A DNA stretch of 49,325 nt from Halanaerobium sp. (GCA_018399955.1 JAGYNO010000007.1:1-49325), one strand, 5' to 3'; shown: positions 1 to 8,270, counted from the first letter of the stretch. Notes: a model not told the origin generated them from the letters alone. Translations and numbers: made by a program.

Positions 1-1
1 T

Positions 2-352
2 CCAGTTACTTTTCCATATGCACCTAATGCTGTAATAATTGGTTTTCTATTCAGCTTTTTAGGTGGGATTATTGGCATGTTCTTCCTGGGACCTATTGGC
101 CTTTCACTTATAATTCCCGGTATGGTACCTCACTTTTTTACTGGTGCAACTGCAGGTGTTTTTGGTAATGCAACTGGTGGTAAAAAAGGAGCTATGCTTG
201 GAGGTTTTGTAAACGGATTATTAATCACATTCCTGCCTGCTATGCTGCTTCCTGTACTCGGACAGCTCGGATTTGCTAATACCACTTTTGGTGATGCGGA
301 CTTTGGAGTTGTTGGTATTGTAATCGGATTTATCGCAAGGTTATTTGCTTAA
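2..352 (+). CDS. ulaA: PTS ascorbate-type permease EIIC, C-terminal part
   Basis: The frame is open from the left edge, so the gene starts outside the window and only about 116 C-terminal residues are visible. They contain [17 protein letters not shown] followed by [14 protein letters not shown] and a TTFGDADFG motif near the end, which matches the C-terminus of the UlaA/SgaT family, the EIIC channel that takes up L-ascorbate or a related acid with phosphorylation. The segment is hydrophobic and glycine-rich, as expected for membrane helices. The PRD regulator starts right after the stop and a transketolase follows, fitting an operon for a sugar acid that feeds the pentose phosphate pathway. 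The substrate is inferred from family similarity only. Confidence 0.85.
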   Translation, partial: PVTFPYAPNAVIIGFLFSFLGGIIGMFFLGPIGLSLIIPGMVPHFFTGATAGVFGNATGGKKGAMLGGFVNGLLITFLPAMLLPVLGQLGFANTTFGDADFGVVGIVIGFIARLFA

Positions 353-353
353 A

Positions 354-2528
354 ATGAATAAAAACAAGAGATTATCAACATTAGTTAAATATTTATTAGA
401 TCAGAAAGAGCCTGTTACAATTAAGGCTCTTTCTGAAATGCTTTCAGTTAGTAAAAGGACGATAAGATATGATCTTGATGAAATTGAAGATTTTTTAAGC
501 AGTACTGATTTTAATCTAAAACGGAAGCCAAACTATGGTATTTATATTGAAGGAGATAGAAACAGTGTTTCAGAATTAAATAATACCTTTGATGATTTTT
601 ATAATAACAGACATTTTCGTTCAGCTGAAAAGAGAAAATACATTATTTTATACAGACTTTTTCAAAAGAAAGAAGCAATATTAATGTTTGAGCTTGCAGA
701 TTTTTTAGGTTTAAGTATAACAACTGTTAGTAAAGATTTAGATAATGTTGAAGAATGGCTTGAAGAAAACAATCTTAAATTAATAAGAAAAAGAAATTAT
801 GGTGTGGAAATTGTTGGTGATGAATTAAAAATCCGGCATGCAATGAAAGTTTTAATAAATGAAACATATGAAAGTGGAGAAATGATTGAGCTTTTAAATG
901 AAATAAATGAACGAGAAGATTATAGCGGCAGGCTTGAACATGGGTTTAGTGCTCAGATCAAAAATCTTCTTGGTGAAGAAAAACTAAAAAAACTTGAAAA
1001 AATAATAAATAAAGCTGAAAAAGATTTGGGACATGAGTTCACAGATGATGCTTATGCAGGTCTTGTTTTCCATATTGCTTTTGCGGTTTCAAGATTAAAA
1101 TCAAATAAAGATATAACAATAGATGCTGAAAGATTAAAAATACTTAAAGAAAACGAAGAGTTTAAGATATCAGAAGTAATTGCAGAGCTGCTTGAAAATG
1201 AATTTTCTATAAAAGTACCAGAAGATGAAATAGGATTTATAACTCTTCATCTGCTTGGAGCAAGGATGCGCAAAGATAGACTTAGAAAAAACAGTCAAAA
1301 ACAGACTAAAATTGAAATGCTGGCTTCTCAAATAATTGAAATTGTCAGCAGTTATTTTGATATTGATCTGACTAGAGATGAAAAATTGTTTTCAGGACTT
1401 TTAATACATCTTAAAGCTGCTTTAAACAGGCTTTTATTTGACCTACCAATAGAAAATCCTCTTTTAAATGATATAAAATCAAAATATGCAGAAATTTTCA
1501 ATGCTACTTCACAGGCAGCCAGATTAATTCAAAATGAATATTATATTGAAATAAGTGAAGAAGAAATCGCTTATCTGACAATTCATTTTGGGGCTGCACT
1601 TGAAAGACTAAATTTTCCCTTAAAGAAATCTGCAAAAGTAGTAATAGTATGTTCAAGTGGAGTGGGAACAACTAATTTGTTGGAAGTAAGATTAAAGAAT
1701 GAATTCAAAGGTATTAAAATTATAGATAACCTTTCGACTTTTGAAGTTAAAGAATCAGATGATATACTTGAGGAGATAGATTTTATTATCTCTACTCTGC
1801 CTTTTAAATGTGATAAAAAAGATGTGATTGTAGTTAAACCTTTTTTAGATGAAGATGATATTGAAAAAATTAAGAATTATCTCAGGCTCCATCAAATAGG
1901 ATATGGAATTTTCCCAGAAGAAAATGCAAGTTTAGTTGATAATAATGCTGCTGAAGAAATTGCAAATTTGATTTCTCCATATGTAGAGCAGGATAAAAAA
2001 GATGAAGTTAAGAGTATTATTGAAAATTATTTTATTAATGGTGATTCAATTGAAAAAAATAATCATCCTGAAGATTGCGGTTTGTTTAAATTTCTTGATA
2101 AAAATCTAATTAATATCTTTGAGAGGAAATTCGATTGGAAAACCGCACTTAAACTTGCTGGAGAGCTTTTAACTGCAGATGATTTTATTGAACAGAGTTA
2201 TATAAAGAGAATGATAGAAATTGTTGAAGAAAAAGGTCCATATATTGCAATAGCACCTCATATATGTCTTGCACATGCAGGTCTTGAAGATGGTATAAAT
2301 AAAGCGGGTATTGGTCTGGGTGTATTTAAAAAAGGCTTTAATATTAAACATGATTTTGATCCAATAAATTTTGTTTTTGTTCTTGCACCAGAAGATAAAA
2401 AAAGTCATCTACCTGCTCTGACAGATATAATGAAAATAGCCAATAGTAATGAACTGCTTGAGCAATTATTAGAAGCAGAAAACAAAAATAAAATCTATAA
2501 TTTAATTCAAGACTTTTTGAATGATTAG
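354..2528 (+). CDS. BglG-family PRD regulator with EIIB and EIIA domains
   Basis: A transcriptional regulator controlled by PTS phosphorylation. In order it shows an N-terminal helix-turn-helix (around residues 5-60, SKRTIRYDLDEI), a second winged-helix segment, two PRD regions (about 190-400), an EIIB-like domain with the phospho-cysteine loop VVIVCSSGVGTT (about 427-440), and a C-terminal EIIA domain (about 585-720) whose likely phospho-histidine lies in AHAGLEDG. This resembles UlaR/MtlR-type activators more than RNA-binding BglG antiterminators. ATG at 354 is preferred over the in-frame TTG at 345, because AAGG at 337-340 is too close to the TTG. The gene starts 1 nt after the permease stop and ends 15 nt before the transketolase, so it probably controls this operon. 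Confidence 0.85.
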   Translation: MNKNKRLSTLVKYLLDQKEPVTIKALSEMLSVSKRTIRYDLDEIEDFLSSTDFNLKRKPNYGIYIEGDRNSVSELNNTFDDFYNNRHFRSAEKRKYIILYRLFQKKEAILMFELADFLGLSITTVSKDLDNVEEWLEENNLKLIRKRNYGVEIVGDELKIRHAMKVLINETYESGEMIELLNEINEREDYSGRLEHGFSAQIKNLLGEEKLKKLEKIINKAEKDLGHEFTDDAYAGLVFHIAFAVSRLKSNKDITIDAERLKILKENEEFKISEVIAELLENEFSIKVPEDEIGFITLHLLGARMRKDRLRKNSQKQTKIEMLASQIIEIVSSYFDIDLTRDEKLFSGLLIHLKAALNRLLFDLPIENPLLNDIKSKYAEIFNATSQAARLIQNEYYIEISEEEIAYLTIHFGAALERLNFPLKKSAKVVIVCSSGVGTTNLLEVRLKNEFKGIKIIDNLSTFEVKESDDILEEIDFIISTLPFKCDKKDVIVVKPFLDEDDIEKIKNYLRLHQIGYGIFPEENASLVDNNAAEEIANLISPYVEQDKKDEVKSIIENYFINGDSIEKNNHPEDCGLFKFLDKNLINIFERKFDWKTALKLAGELLTADDFIEQSYIKRMIEIVEEKGPYIAIAPHICLAHAGLEDGINKAGIGLGVFKKGFNIKHDFDPINFVFVLAPEDKKSHLPALTDIMKIANSNELLEQLLEAENKNKIYNLIQDFLND

Positions 2529-2543
2529 AAAGGAGATTTTGCT

Positions 2544-4523
2544 ATGCTTCAAAAAATAGCTGATGCAGTTAGAGTTATATCAGCAGAAGCAGTTGAGAAA
2601 AAGGGTTCTGGTCATCCTGGTATGCCTATGGGGTGTGCAGAGATAGGGGCCTATTTATTTTCAAATGTTTTGAAATATAATCCAGAAAAACCTGAATGGA
2701 TAAATAGAGATAGACTTTTTCTATCAGCCGGACACGGTTCTTTATGGCTTTATGTACTTCTACATTTATCCGGTTATGATCTCAGCCTTGAAGACTTAAA
2801 AAAATATAGAGAGTTTGATTCTAAAACACCCTCACATCCAGAATATGGACGCACGTCAGGTGCAGAAATGACAACAGGTCCTCTAGGTCAGGGCTTTGCA
2901 AGTGCAGTGGGAGCTGCTGCAGCAGAAGAAATTTTAGCAGAAAAGTATAATAAAGATGACTATAATTTGCTTAATCACTATACTTATGTGCTTGCTGGTG
3001 ATGGAGATCTTATGGAAGGGATTAGTTATGAGGCTGCATCTCTTGCAGGCAGTCTGAATTTATCTAAACTAATCGTTATCTATGACAGTAATAGTGTTTC
3101 AATTGATGGTCCAACAGATTTAACTTTTATAGATGATATTAGAAAACGCTTCAGTTCTGTTGGCTGGCAGGTGATAGATAATATTGATGGAAGTAATTTT
3201 AAGGATCTTGAATATGCATTCAGAAAAGCTAAAGATAATAAAGAAAGTCCAAGTATTATTATTGCAGATACTATTATTGGGAAAGGTGCTCCAGCCAAGC
3301 AGGGAAAAAGTTCTGCTCACGCCTCTCCACTGGGCAGAGAAGAAATAGATAAACTGAAAGAAAATCTTGGCTGGTCAAAAGAAGAATTTTTTATTCCTGA
3401 TTCAGTATATAATTATTTTAAAAAACATAAAAAAACTTTAGAAAATAATTATCAGCAGTGGCTGGAGCAAGAAAAAGAATATAAAGAGCTGTATCCAGGC
3501 TTATATGATGAATTAGAAGCTGGAATTAAGCTTAATCTAAAAGAGCATATCAAAGACTTTGAAATTATGTTTAAAGATAATAAAGCACCAAGAGATTTTT
3601 CTGGAGAATATTTTATATATTTTGCAGATCAATTATCCTATTTGATTTCAGGTTCAGCTGACCTCAGTGGATCAACTAGAGTAAAATTGACTAAATATAG
3701 AGATATCAATGGAGGTAATTTTTCGGGCAGAAGTGTAAAATTTGGTGTAAGAGAACATGCTATGGCTGCATTTGCATCTGGTTTAATGCTGCATAAAGGT
3801 TTAAGACCGGTTATTTCTACTTATTTAAGTTTTTCAGATTATATGAGGCCTTCGATCAGACTTGCAGCAATGATGAATTTGCCTGTAATATATATTTTTA
3901 CTCATGACTCGATTTATGTTGGTGAAGATGGCCCAACTCATCAGCCAGTTGAACAGCTGGAATCATTGAGATTAATTCCTAATCTGAGAGTTATACGACC
4001 AGCTGATGAAAAAGAAGTGAGATTTGCCTGGAGAAATATACTTGAAGAAAATAACCGACCTACTGCATTAGTATTGGCAAGACAGAGCTTGGAAAAACTT
4101 GATAATCAAGAAATCTCATATGAGGAATTTTGCAGAGGTGGATATATATTAAAAGATTATGAGAAGCAAAATAATGATAAAAAGAAGATAGTTATTTTAG
4201 CTGGTGGGAGTGAACTTTCTTTAGCCGTAAGAGCAGCAAAAATTATAGATAAAACTGCAGATATTAAAATAATATCAGTATCAGAAAGAAATAAGTTAGC
4301 AGAAGACCAACAATTAGCTGAAAAAATAATTGGAGAATATGATTTAGCTGTTACCATTGAAGCTGGAGTTAAAACAGGCTGGTATCAAATTGTTGATAAG
4401 CCAAGACTCATTTTGGGAATAGAGGATTTTGGTATCAGCGGTAGTGGAGAAAAAAATGCTGAATATTTTTCTTTTACAGCTGAACAGGTTGCAGAAAAAA
4501 TATTAGGGAAATTGGACATTTAA
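2544..4523 (+). CDS. tkt: Transketolase
   Basis: A full-length (659 residue) thiamine-diphosphate enzyme that moves two-carbon units between pentose-pathway sugars in the cytoplasm. The N-terminal cofactor domain has GSGHPGMPMG (about 22-31) and the diphosphate/metal motif GDGDLMEG (about 152) ending in DSNSVSIDGPT. The pyrimidine domain has GVREHAMAAF (about 400) with the catalytic glutamate, then the conserved EDGPTHQPVEQL. The C-terminal domain ends with an EAGVKTGW-like segment. Length and domain order are those of a normal single-chain transketolase, not the split archaeal form. SD AAAGGAG at 2530-2536 decides the ATG start. It is the last gene of the PTS operon and presumably channels the imported sugar acid into the pentose phosphate pathway. 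Confidence 0.95.
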   Translation: MLQKIADAVRVISAEAVEKKGSGHPGMPMGCAEIGAYLFSNVLKYNPEKPEWINRDRLFLSAGHGSLWLYVLLHLSGYDLSLEDLKKYREFDSKTPSHPEYGRTSGAEMTTGPLGQGFASAVGAAAAEEILAEKYNKDDYNLLNHYTYVLAGDGDLMEGISYEAASLAGSLNLSKLIVIYDSNSVSIDGPTDLTFIDDIRKRFSSVGWQVIDNIDGSNFKDLEYAFRKAKDNKESPSIIIADTIIGKGAPAKQGKSSAHASPLGREEIDKLKENLGWSKEEFFIPDSVYNYFKKHKKTLENNYQQWLEQEKEYKELYPGLYDELEAGIKLNLKEHIKDFEIMFKDNKAPRDFSGEYFIYFADQLSYLISGSADLSGSTRVKLTKYRDINGGNFSGRSVKFGVREHAMAAFASGLMLHKGLRPVISTYLSFSDYMRPSIRLAAMMNLPVIYIFTHDSIYVGEDGPTHQPVEQLESLRLIPNLRVIRPADEKEVRFAWRNILEENNRPTALVLARQSLEKLDNQEISYEEFCRGGYILKDYEKQNNDKKKIVILAGGSELSLAVRAAKIIDKTADIKIISVSERNKLAEDQQLAEKIIGEYDLAVTIEAGVKTGWYQIVDKPRLILGIEDFGISGSGEKNAEYFSFTAEQVAEKILGKLDI

Positions 4524-4595
4524 ATAGAGATGGAATTCTCTCAATTTACTTCAAAATAATATAAATAATTATTATCAATAATAGTAATATATTCT

Positions 4596-4625
4596 AAAAG
4601 AGCAGTTTTACTGCTCTTTTTCTAC
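4596..4625 (+). terminator. Rho-independent terminator after tkt
   Basis: Perfect 10-bp stem: AAAAGAGCAG (4596-4605) and CTGCTCTTTT (4611-4620) around the loop TTTTA, running into a T tract. It closes the PTS-regulator-transketolase operon. Confidence 0.9.
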
Positions 4626-4666
4626 ATTTTATTACATTTATTTAAAATTTTCGTAATAAAAGAGGA

Positions 4667-4695
4667 TTTTCAAGAAAAACATTGAAATATATAAT
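4667..4695 (+). promoter_or_regulatory. Possible promoter of the peptide/HD-GYP unit
   Basis: A perfect -10 hexamer TATAAT at 4690-4695 with a weak -35 (TTTTCA, 4667-4672) at 17 bp. Transcription would begin near 4702, inside the left arm of the 13-bp inverted repeat, so that arm would form the 5' end of the RNA. Confidence 0.45.
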
Positions 4696-4697
4696 TA

Positions 4698-4923
4698 TGG
4701 TAATCTGACGGCAGAGAGACTAGCTTAATTAAAAACGAGCTTAGCTTACCTTCGTACACCGAGCTTAGATACAACGTTACGAAGGGAGCTGACACTTAAT
4801 GAAAAAGCTTTATATTGCAATTACAACAGCTTTAATAACTTTTGGTACAGCTATATCTGTATTAGCTGACTCCAGTAGTTGGGGTTAAATATTAATTAGA
4901 TTTTAACTATCGTCAGATTACCA
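4698..4923 (+). promoter_or_regulatory. Structured leader bounded by a 13-bp inverted repeat
   Basis: TGGTAATCTGACG (4698-4710) is exactly complementary to CGTCAGATTACCA (4911-4923), 200 nt apart, and the pair encloses the small peptide gene. Inside, CCTTCGTA (4749-4756) can pair with TACGAAGG (4778-4785), which covers the SD of the peptide gene, and a direct repeat CGAGCTTAG occurs at 4736-4744 and 4760-4768. The arrangement suggests a folded RNA that controls the peptide and the HD-GYP gene behind it. I could not match it to a riboswitch class I know. Confidence 0.5.
4799..4888 (+). CDS. Small secreted-type peptide (29 residues)
   Basis: A short reading frame with ATG behind SD AAGGGAG (4782-4788, spacing 10). 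The product starts MKKLY, continues with a hydrophobic stretch rich in Ala, Thr and Ile of about 18 residues, and has a likely signal-peptidase site after VLA, leaving the tail DSSSWG. It therefore looks like a signal peptide carrying a six-residue exported peptide, or a very small membrane peptide. It sits alone inside the 13-bp inverted repeat and just ahead of a membrane HD-GYP gene, which suggests a signalling peptide or a leader peptide, but no function is established. I do not recognise a named family. That it is a real gene rests on the SD, the signal-peptide pattern and the surrounding structure. Confidence 0.55.
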   Translation: MKKLYIAITTALITFGTAISVLADSSSWG

Positions 4924-4953
4924 AATTTATTGAGTTGAAGAGGAGGTTCTTCA

Positions 4954-6243
4954 TTGAAGAAAGAACTAAAAATATACTTGTTTATTATATTTTTTTCCAC
5001 TCTAATTATTATGATTAATTTAGCAAGAACTTATATAATAGATTTCCCTATATATAAACTTATGTTTTTTATTTTAGCAATGATAGTAGTTAGAAATATG
5101 AGTATGCTATTTAATTCTATTTCTAATGTTATAACTTCAATGAATTTACCGGTGCTTTTAACTGCAATTGTATATTTGAACCCTTTTTGGATTGGCATTG
5201 TATCTGCATTCGGGACAATAGAATTTAAATTTAGAAATTCAAGTTTTGTCTGGTATAAGTTTTTATTTAATAGATGTGTTTTCTTTTTATCTGGAGGTTT
5301 AGCAGGATTAACTTTTATTTATAGTAGAAATATGTTTGGGACTGAAGGATTTCCTTTTTTTCCATTGCTCATAGCTGCAGCAACTCATTTCGTTGTAGAT
5401 AATTTATTGGTATATATTGTTCTTCGTATAGCTGAGGAAGATACAAATAATACTTCTTTGTTTATATATTTTCAAGAATTATCAAAAAATCTTGTTACTT
5501 CATATTTTTTAGGTCTTATTTTACTTGTTTCTTATCAATATTTTGGTTATGTGTTTTTTGTATTAGTAATTGTACTCTTATTTATAATAAAAGATTTTTT
5601 CTATTCAAGGATTCAGCAGCTGAACTCCTACACTCAAATTATAGAAAGTTTTTTGAAAGTAATTGATTCAAAAGATCATTATACAGAAGGTCATTGTCAA
5701 AGAGTTGCCTATTATACTTATCATCTGGCTAAGAAGCTGGGATTATCACGAGGGAAAACAGAAAAGATAGTTAATGTAGCAAAAATACATGATATTGGTA
5801 AAATATATGTGGATGATAGTATTCTTAAAAGTTCAGACAAATTGAGTGATAAAGAATATGAAGAGATAAAAAGACATTCTGAATATGGGTATGAACTATT
5901 AAAGGATATTGATATTTTAAAGGATGAACTTAAAGTTATTATGCATCATCATGAAAAATGGGATGGATATGGCTATCCAGACGGTCTAAAAGAAGAAGAA
6001 ATTCCAATTGGTGCAAGGATTTTAAATGTTACGGATTCATTTGATGTAATGACTACAGGGAGAAAATATAAACCTGCCTTAAATAAGAATGAAACTATTC
6101 AAGAATTAAAAGATTGTTCTGGTACTCAATTTGATCCAGAAATAGCTTCTAAAATGATTGAACTTATTGAAGGTGGCTTTTTTGATAACAGTTTTGAGAG
6201 TGAAGAACTGGTTAATGAGTATGAATTTTCTATAGAATACTAA
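4954..6243 (+). CDS. Membrane-anchored HD-GYP domain protein
   Basis: About 190 N-terminal residues form several hydrophobic helices (five or six), followed by an HD-GYP domain from about 215 to 400. It carries the HD pair in KIHDIGKIYV (H279, D280), the metal-binding HHHEKWDGYGYP (about 331-342) with an intact GYP, and a conserved FDP near the end. HD-GYP enzymes hydrolyse the second messenger c-di-GMP; the membrane part probably senses an external or envelope signal. The start is TTG at 4954, chosen because SD AGGAGG (4941-4946) is 7 nt upstream. It lies downstream of the structured leader and peptide gene and 19 nt before an unknown gene, probably as one operon. Catalytic activity is inferred from the intact motifs. 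Confidence 0.85.
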   Translation: MKKELKIYLFIIFFSTLIIMINLARTYIIDFPIYKLMFFILAMIVVRNMSMLFNSISNVITSMNLPVLLTAIVYLNPFWIGIVSAFGTIEFKFRNSSFVWYKFLFNRCVFFLSGGLAGLTFIYSRNMFGTEGFPFFPLLIAAATHFVVDNLLVYIVLRIAEEDTNNTSLFIYFQELSKNLVTSYFLGLILLVSYQYFGYVFFVLVIVLLFIIKDFFYSRIQQLNSYTQIIESFLKVIDSKDHYTEGHCQRVAYYTYHLAKKLGLSRGKTEKIVNVAKIHDIGKIYVDDSILKSSDKLSDKEYEEIKRHSEYGYELLKDIDILKDELKVIMHHHEKWDGYGYPDGLKEEEIPIGARILNVTDSFDVMTTGRKYKPALNKNETIQELKDCSGTQFDPEIASKMIELIEGGFFDNSFESEELVNEYEFSIEY

Positions 6244-6262
6244 TATAAACGGGAGGGTGACT

Positions 6263-6877
6263 ATGTCCAGAGAAATGGAAGATATGATCAAAGAGCTTGA
6301 GGGTGTTGTTTCTTGTACTGTTACAGGGGGCAAGGAGATTGACGAGATACATATTATTGCTGATAAAAAAAGAGACCCAAAAAGAATTGTTAGAGATGTA
6401 GAAACTGTATTTTTGGTACATAATGATCAAAAAATAGATCATAAAAAAATTAGTATAGCAAGAATTAGAAGTAATATATCTAAAAACATATCCGAATTTA
6501 GTTCAAACAGAGTTGAATTAATTACAGTTTATACAGAAAATAACCGCTCCTGCTGTACTGTGAAAATGTTGATTGATGATCAGGAAGTAGAAGAACATTT
6601 TGAGGCACAGCTTGGAGAAAAAATTGAGAAACTAATTGCTAGAGCTATTATTGATATGCTGAATAAATATTTTGATTTGGGTGGACAGTTACTGGTTGAA
6701 GATATTTTTACCATAAAGGGTAAAGAAGAGCTTGTTATTGCTCAGATTTCTAAGTTTGATAAAGATAGAAATAGGCTCGAGGAGAAATTGGTCGGTGCTG
6801 TTTATTTAGAAAACAATATAACACTTGCTATAGCCAAGGCATGTTTAAAAGCAGTGAACAGAAAATTATATAGATAA
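6263..6877 (+). CDS. Conserved-looking protein of unknown function
   Basis: Unrecognised 205-residue soluble protein. ATG at 6263 is chosen over the GTG at 6257 because GGGAGG (6251-6256) then has a 6-nt spacing. The first ~75 residues (SCTVTGGKEIDEIHIIAD, then KIDHKKISIARI) read as an alternating beta/alpha fold that could be ACT- or BON-like, and the C-terminal half has a second region of mixed strands and helices. There is no signal peptide and no membrane helix. It follows the HD-GYP gene by 19 nt and is probably co-transcribed, so a role in the same signalling pathway is a reasonable guess and no more. Confidence 0.6.
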   Translation: MSREMEDMIKELEGVVSCTVTGGKEIDEIHIIADKKRDPKRIVRDVETVFLVHNDQKIDHKKISIARIRSNISKNISEFSSNRVELITVYTENNRSCCTVKMLIDDQEVEEHFEAQLGEKIEKLIARAIIDMLNKYFDLGGQLLVEDIFTIKGKEELVIAQISKFDKDRNRLEEKLVGAVYLENNITLAIAKACLKAVNRKLYR

Positions 6878-7037
6878 TACTCCATTTTTAAATTAAATTT
6901 TATAAAATATTTAAGAAATGAAAAATAGAGATGATATGATTCTCTCATACTTCAATTATTGTTTAGTTAGCTTTGGAATATACCCATAGGTTAATAGATT
7001 TTCATTGTCGAAGAGGAGTTAAACTTACACGATAATC

Positions 7038-7066
7038 TTGACAATGGAAATTGTCTTTGCTATAAT
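7038..7066 (+). promoter_or_regulatory. Consensus sigma-A-type promoter of the TetR gene
   Basis: TTGACA (7038-7043), a 17-bp spacer and TATAAT (7061-7066), a perfect match at optimal spacing. The start site is predicted near 7073, inside the palindromic operator. The -10 box lies immediately before the ATG at 7067, so that codon cannot be the start of an mRNA from this promoter. Confidence 0.85.
7040..7055. promoter_or_regulatory. Inverted repeat GACAAT-N4-ATTGTC in the TetR promoter
   Basis: A 6-4-6 inverted repeat placed between the -35 and -10 boxes and overlapping the -35. The same half-sites with the same spacing occur at 45264-45279 ahead of the dihydrolipoyl dehydrogenase gene, so this may be the site of a second regulator. 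Confidence 0.3.
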
Positions 7067-7067
7067 A

Positions 7068-7085
7068 TGAATGAACATTCATTCA
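7068..7085. promoter_or_regulatory. TetR operator 1 (autoregulatory)
   Basis: TGAATGAACATTCATTCA, 8-bp arms around a two-base centre, covering the predicted start site of the TetR gene. It is the same element as the perfect palindromes at 7685-7710 and 8280-8297. The core resembles operators I recall for FadR-type TetR repressors of Bacillus. Confidence 0.75.
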
Positions 7086-7099
7086 AGGAGATGGTTAAA

Positions 7100-7669
7100 G
7101 TGGCTGCAGATACAAAAAATGATATTAGAAATGCTGCTGTAGAAGTAATTTCAATTAAAGGTTTTCATAATACAAGAATGCAGGAAATTGCTGACAAGGC
7201 TGGACTTGCTGTTGGTACACTCTATAATTATTTTTCCAGTAAAAATGAAATTCTCGAATATATCTTTGAGATGGAAATGAAAAGAAGAGTGGGAATTATG
7301 CATGATTTAAAAGCTGAAAACCTATCGATCAAAGAACTTTTGAGAGAATTTTTGAAGAGACATTATGAAATATTAATTAGAAATCCACATTTAGGTAGAG
7401 TAGTTGTACGTGAAAAAGACTTTTCTAAAAACAAAAAAGCCGGAGAGATTAAGAAATTTATGCAGACCTTAATTAATAGTATAGAAAAAATATTTAAAAA
7501 TGGCGTTGAAAATGGAGAAATCAAAGATATAGACTGTCATCTTATGGCTGTATTCTTTTTCGGAGCCATCCACGGTATTATAGAACATTCTTTAACAGAA
7601 CCAGAAATGGAAATACTGCAGGATGCCCCAGATTTTATTATGCAGCGAATTGATCATATATTTATTTAA
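7100..7669 (+). CDS. TetR/AcrR-family transcriptional repressor
   Basis: A 189-residue repressor with a canonical N-terminal TetR DNA-binding domain: IRNAAVEVISIKGFHNTRM, then the recognition region EIADKAGLAVGTLYNYF. The C-terminal ligand domain is helical, as in FadR/AcrR-like members. GTG at 7100 is chosen because SD AAGGAG (7085-7090) has a 9-nt spacing to it, while the longer form starting at 7067 would begin at the -10 box and spend its first codons inside the operator. The palindrome at its own promoter recurs upstream of the cupin and efflux genes, so it probably represses itself and both of them until a ligand (drug, fatty acid or similar) binds. Confidence 0.9.
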   Translation: MAADTKNDIRNAAVEVISIKGFHNTRMQEIADKAGLAVGTLYNYFSSKNEILEYIFEMEMKRRVGIMHDLKAENLSIKELLREFLKRHYEILIRNPHLGRVVVREKDFSKNKKAGEIKKFMQTLINSIEKIFKNGVENGEIKDIDCHLMAVFFFGAIHGIIEHSLTEPEMEILQDAPDFIMQRIDHIFI

Positions 7670-7684
7670 ATCAAAATTTGATAC

Positions 7685-7710
7685 TTTATGAATGAATATT
7701 CATTCATAAA
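7685..7710. promoter_or_regulatory. TetR operator 2, upstream of the cupin gene
   Basis: A perfect 26-bp palindrome whose core TGAATGAATATTCATTCA lies at 7689-7706, flanked symmetrically by TTTA and TAAA. It follows the TetR gene by 16 nt and precedes the cupin gene by about 130 nt. Confidence 0.75.
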
Positions 7711-7722
7711 GTTTTATTTAAG

Positions 7723-7764
7723 TGATATATATCATAGAAATAATTAAAGTATAGTAATATACTT
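7723..7764. promoter_or_regulatory. Two further inverted repeats ahead of the cupin gene
   Basis: TGATATATATCA (7723-7734) is a perfect 12-bp palindrome, and AAGTAT (7747-7752) pairs with ATACTT (7759-7764). Both are AT-rich and may only reflect base composition; they could also be part of the cupin promoter region. Confidence 0.25.
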
Positions 7765-7841
7765 AAGTTAAGATATAAGATTAATAATAAGCAGTAAAAA
7801 TAAAGACACTGTTTTTTATAAAAAAGGAAGGAATGGTTTTA

Positions 7842-8159
7842 ATGGAAATTATTAAATTAGATGAGTTAAAAGGAAAAAAGAACAAAAGAGGAGTAGTTGC
7901 AAAGGCTGTTTTAAAGAATGACAATGCACAGGTTATGAATTTGATTTTATCAGAAGGAGATATAGTACCTGCCCATCAGGTGCCTGTAGATGTGTTTTTC
8001 TATGTTAGAGAAGGTAAAGGAACATTAAGAATTGGTGATCAGGCAAATGTAGTTGAAGAGGGTACAATAATTACCTGTCCTCCAAACACAGAAATGGAAC
8101 TTAAAGCAGACCAGGGTGAAAAATTTGAAGTTCTAAACGTAAAAACTCCTTCACTCTAA
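7842..8159 (+). CDS. Small single-domain cupin protein
   Basis: A 105-residue protein with one cupin barrel: the first motif reads GDIVPAHQVPVDVFFYVREGKG and the second continues through EEGTIITCPPNTEMEL. The usual second histidine of the HxH pair is replaced (HQV), so metal binding may be altered. ATG at 7842 is preferred to 7833, which would sit on top of the SD AAGGAAGG. Small cupins of this type act as dioxygenase-like enzymes, ligand sensors or stress proteins; nothing here says which. Operator 2 upstream suggests it belongs to the TetR regulon, and a hairpin follows it. Confidence 0.75.
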   Translation: MEIIKLDELKGKKNKRGVVAKAVLKNDNAQVMNLILSEGDIVPAHQVPVDVFFYVREGKGTLRIGDQANVVEEGTIITCPPNTEMELKADQGEKFEVLNVKTPSL

Positions 8160-8238
8160 ATATGAGTTGAAGCAAAATCGGGATTTTTGAGAACTACTTA
8201 TTTTAGTTACTAGTTTTCTGAGATTTAAGCAAGAAAAA

Positions 8239-8270
8239 AGCCGGCTGTTTTAAACAGCTGGTTAATTATT
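8239..8270 (+). terminator. Probable terminator after the cupin gene
   Basis: AGCCGGCTGTTT (8239-8250) pairs with AAACAGCTGGTT (8252-8263) with two G-U pairs; the tip must open to form a loop. The tract after it (AATTATT) is weak, so termination may be partial. Confidence 0.55.

Noticed and set aside
4770-4800. Antisense similarity to the ydaO/c-di-AMP riboswitch 3' motif
   Set aside because: Read on the minus strand, GTCAGCTCCCTTCGTAA resembles a conserved stretch of that class, but the rest of the class is missing and the gene is on the plus strand.
7067-7099. ATG at 7067 as start of the TetR gene
   Set aside because: It directly follows the -10 hexamer of a perfect promoter and lies in the operator; GTG 7100 has a well-spaced SD.
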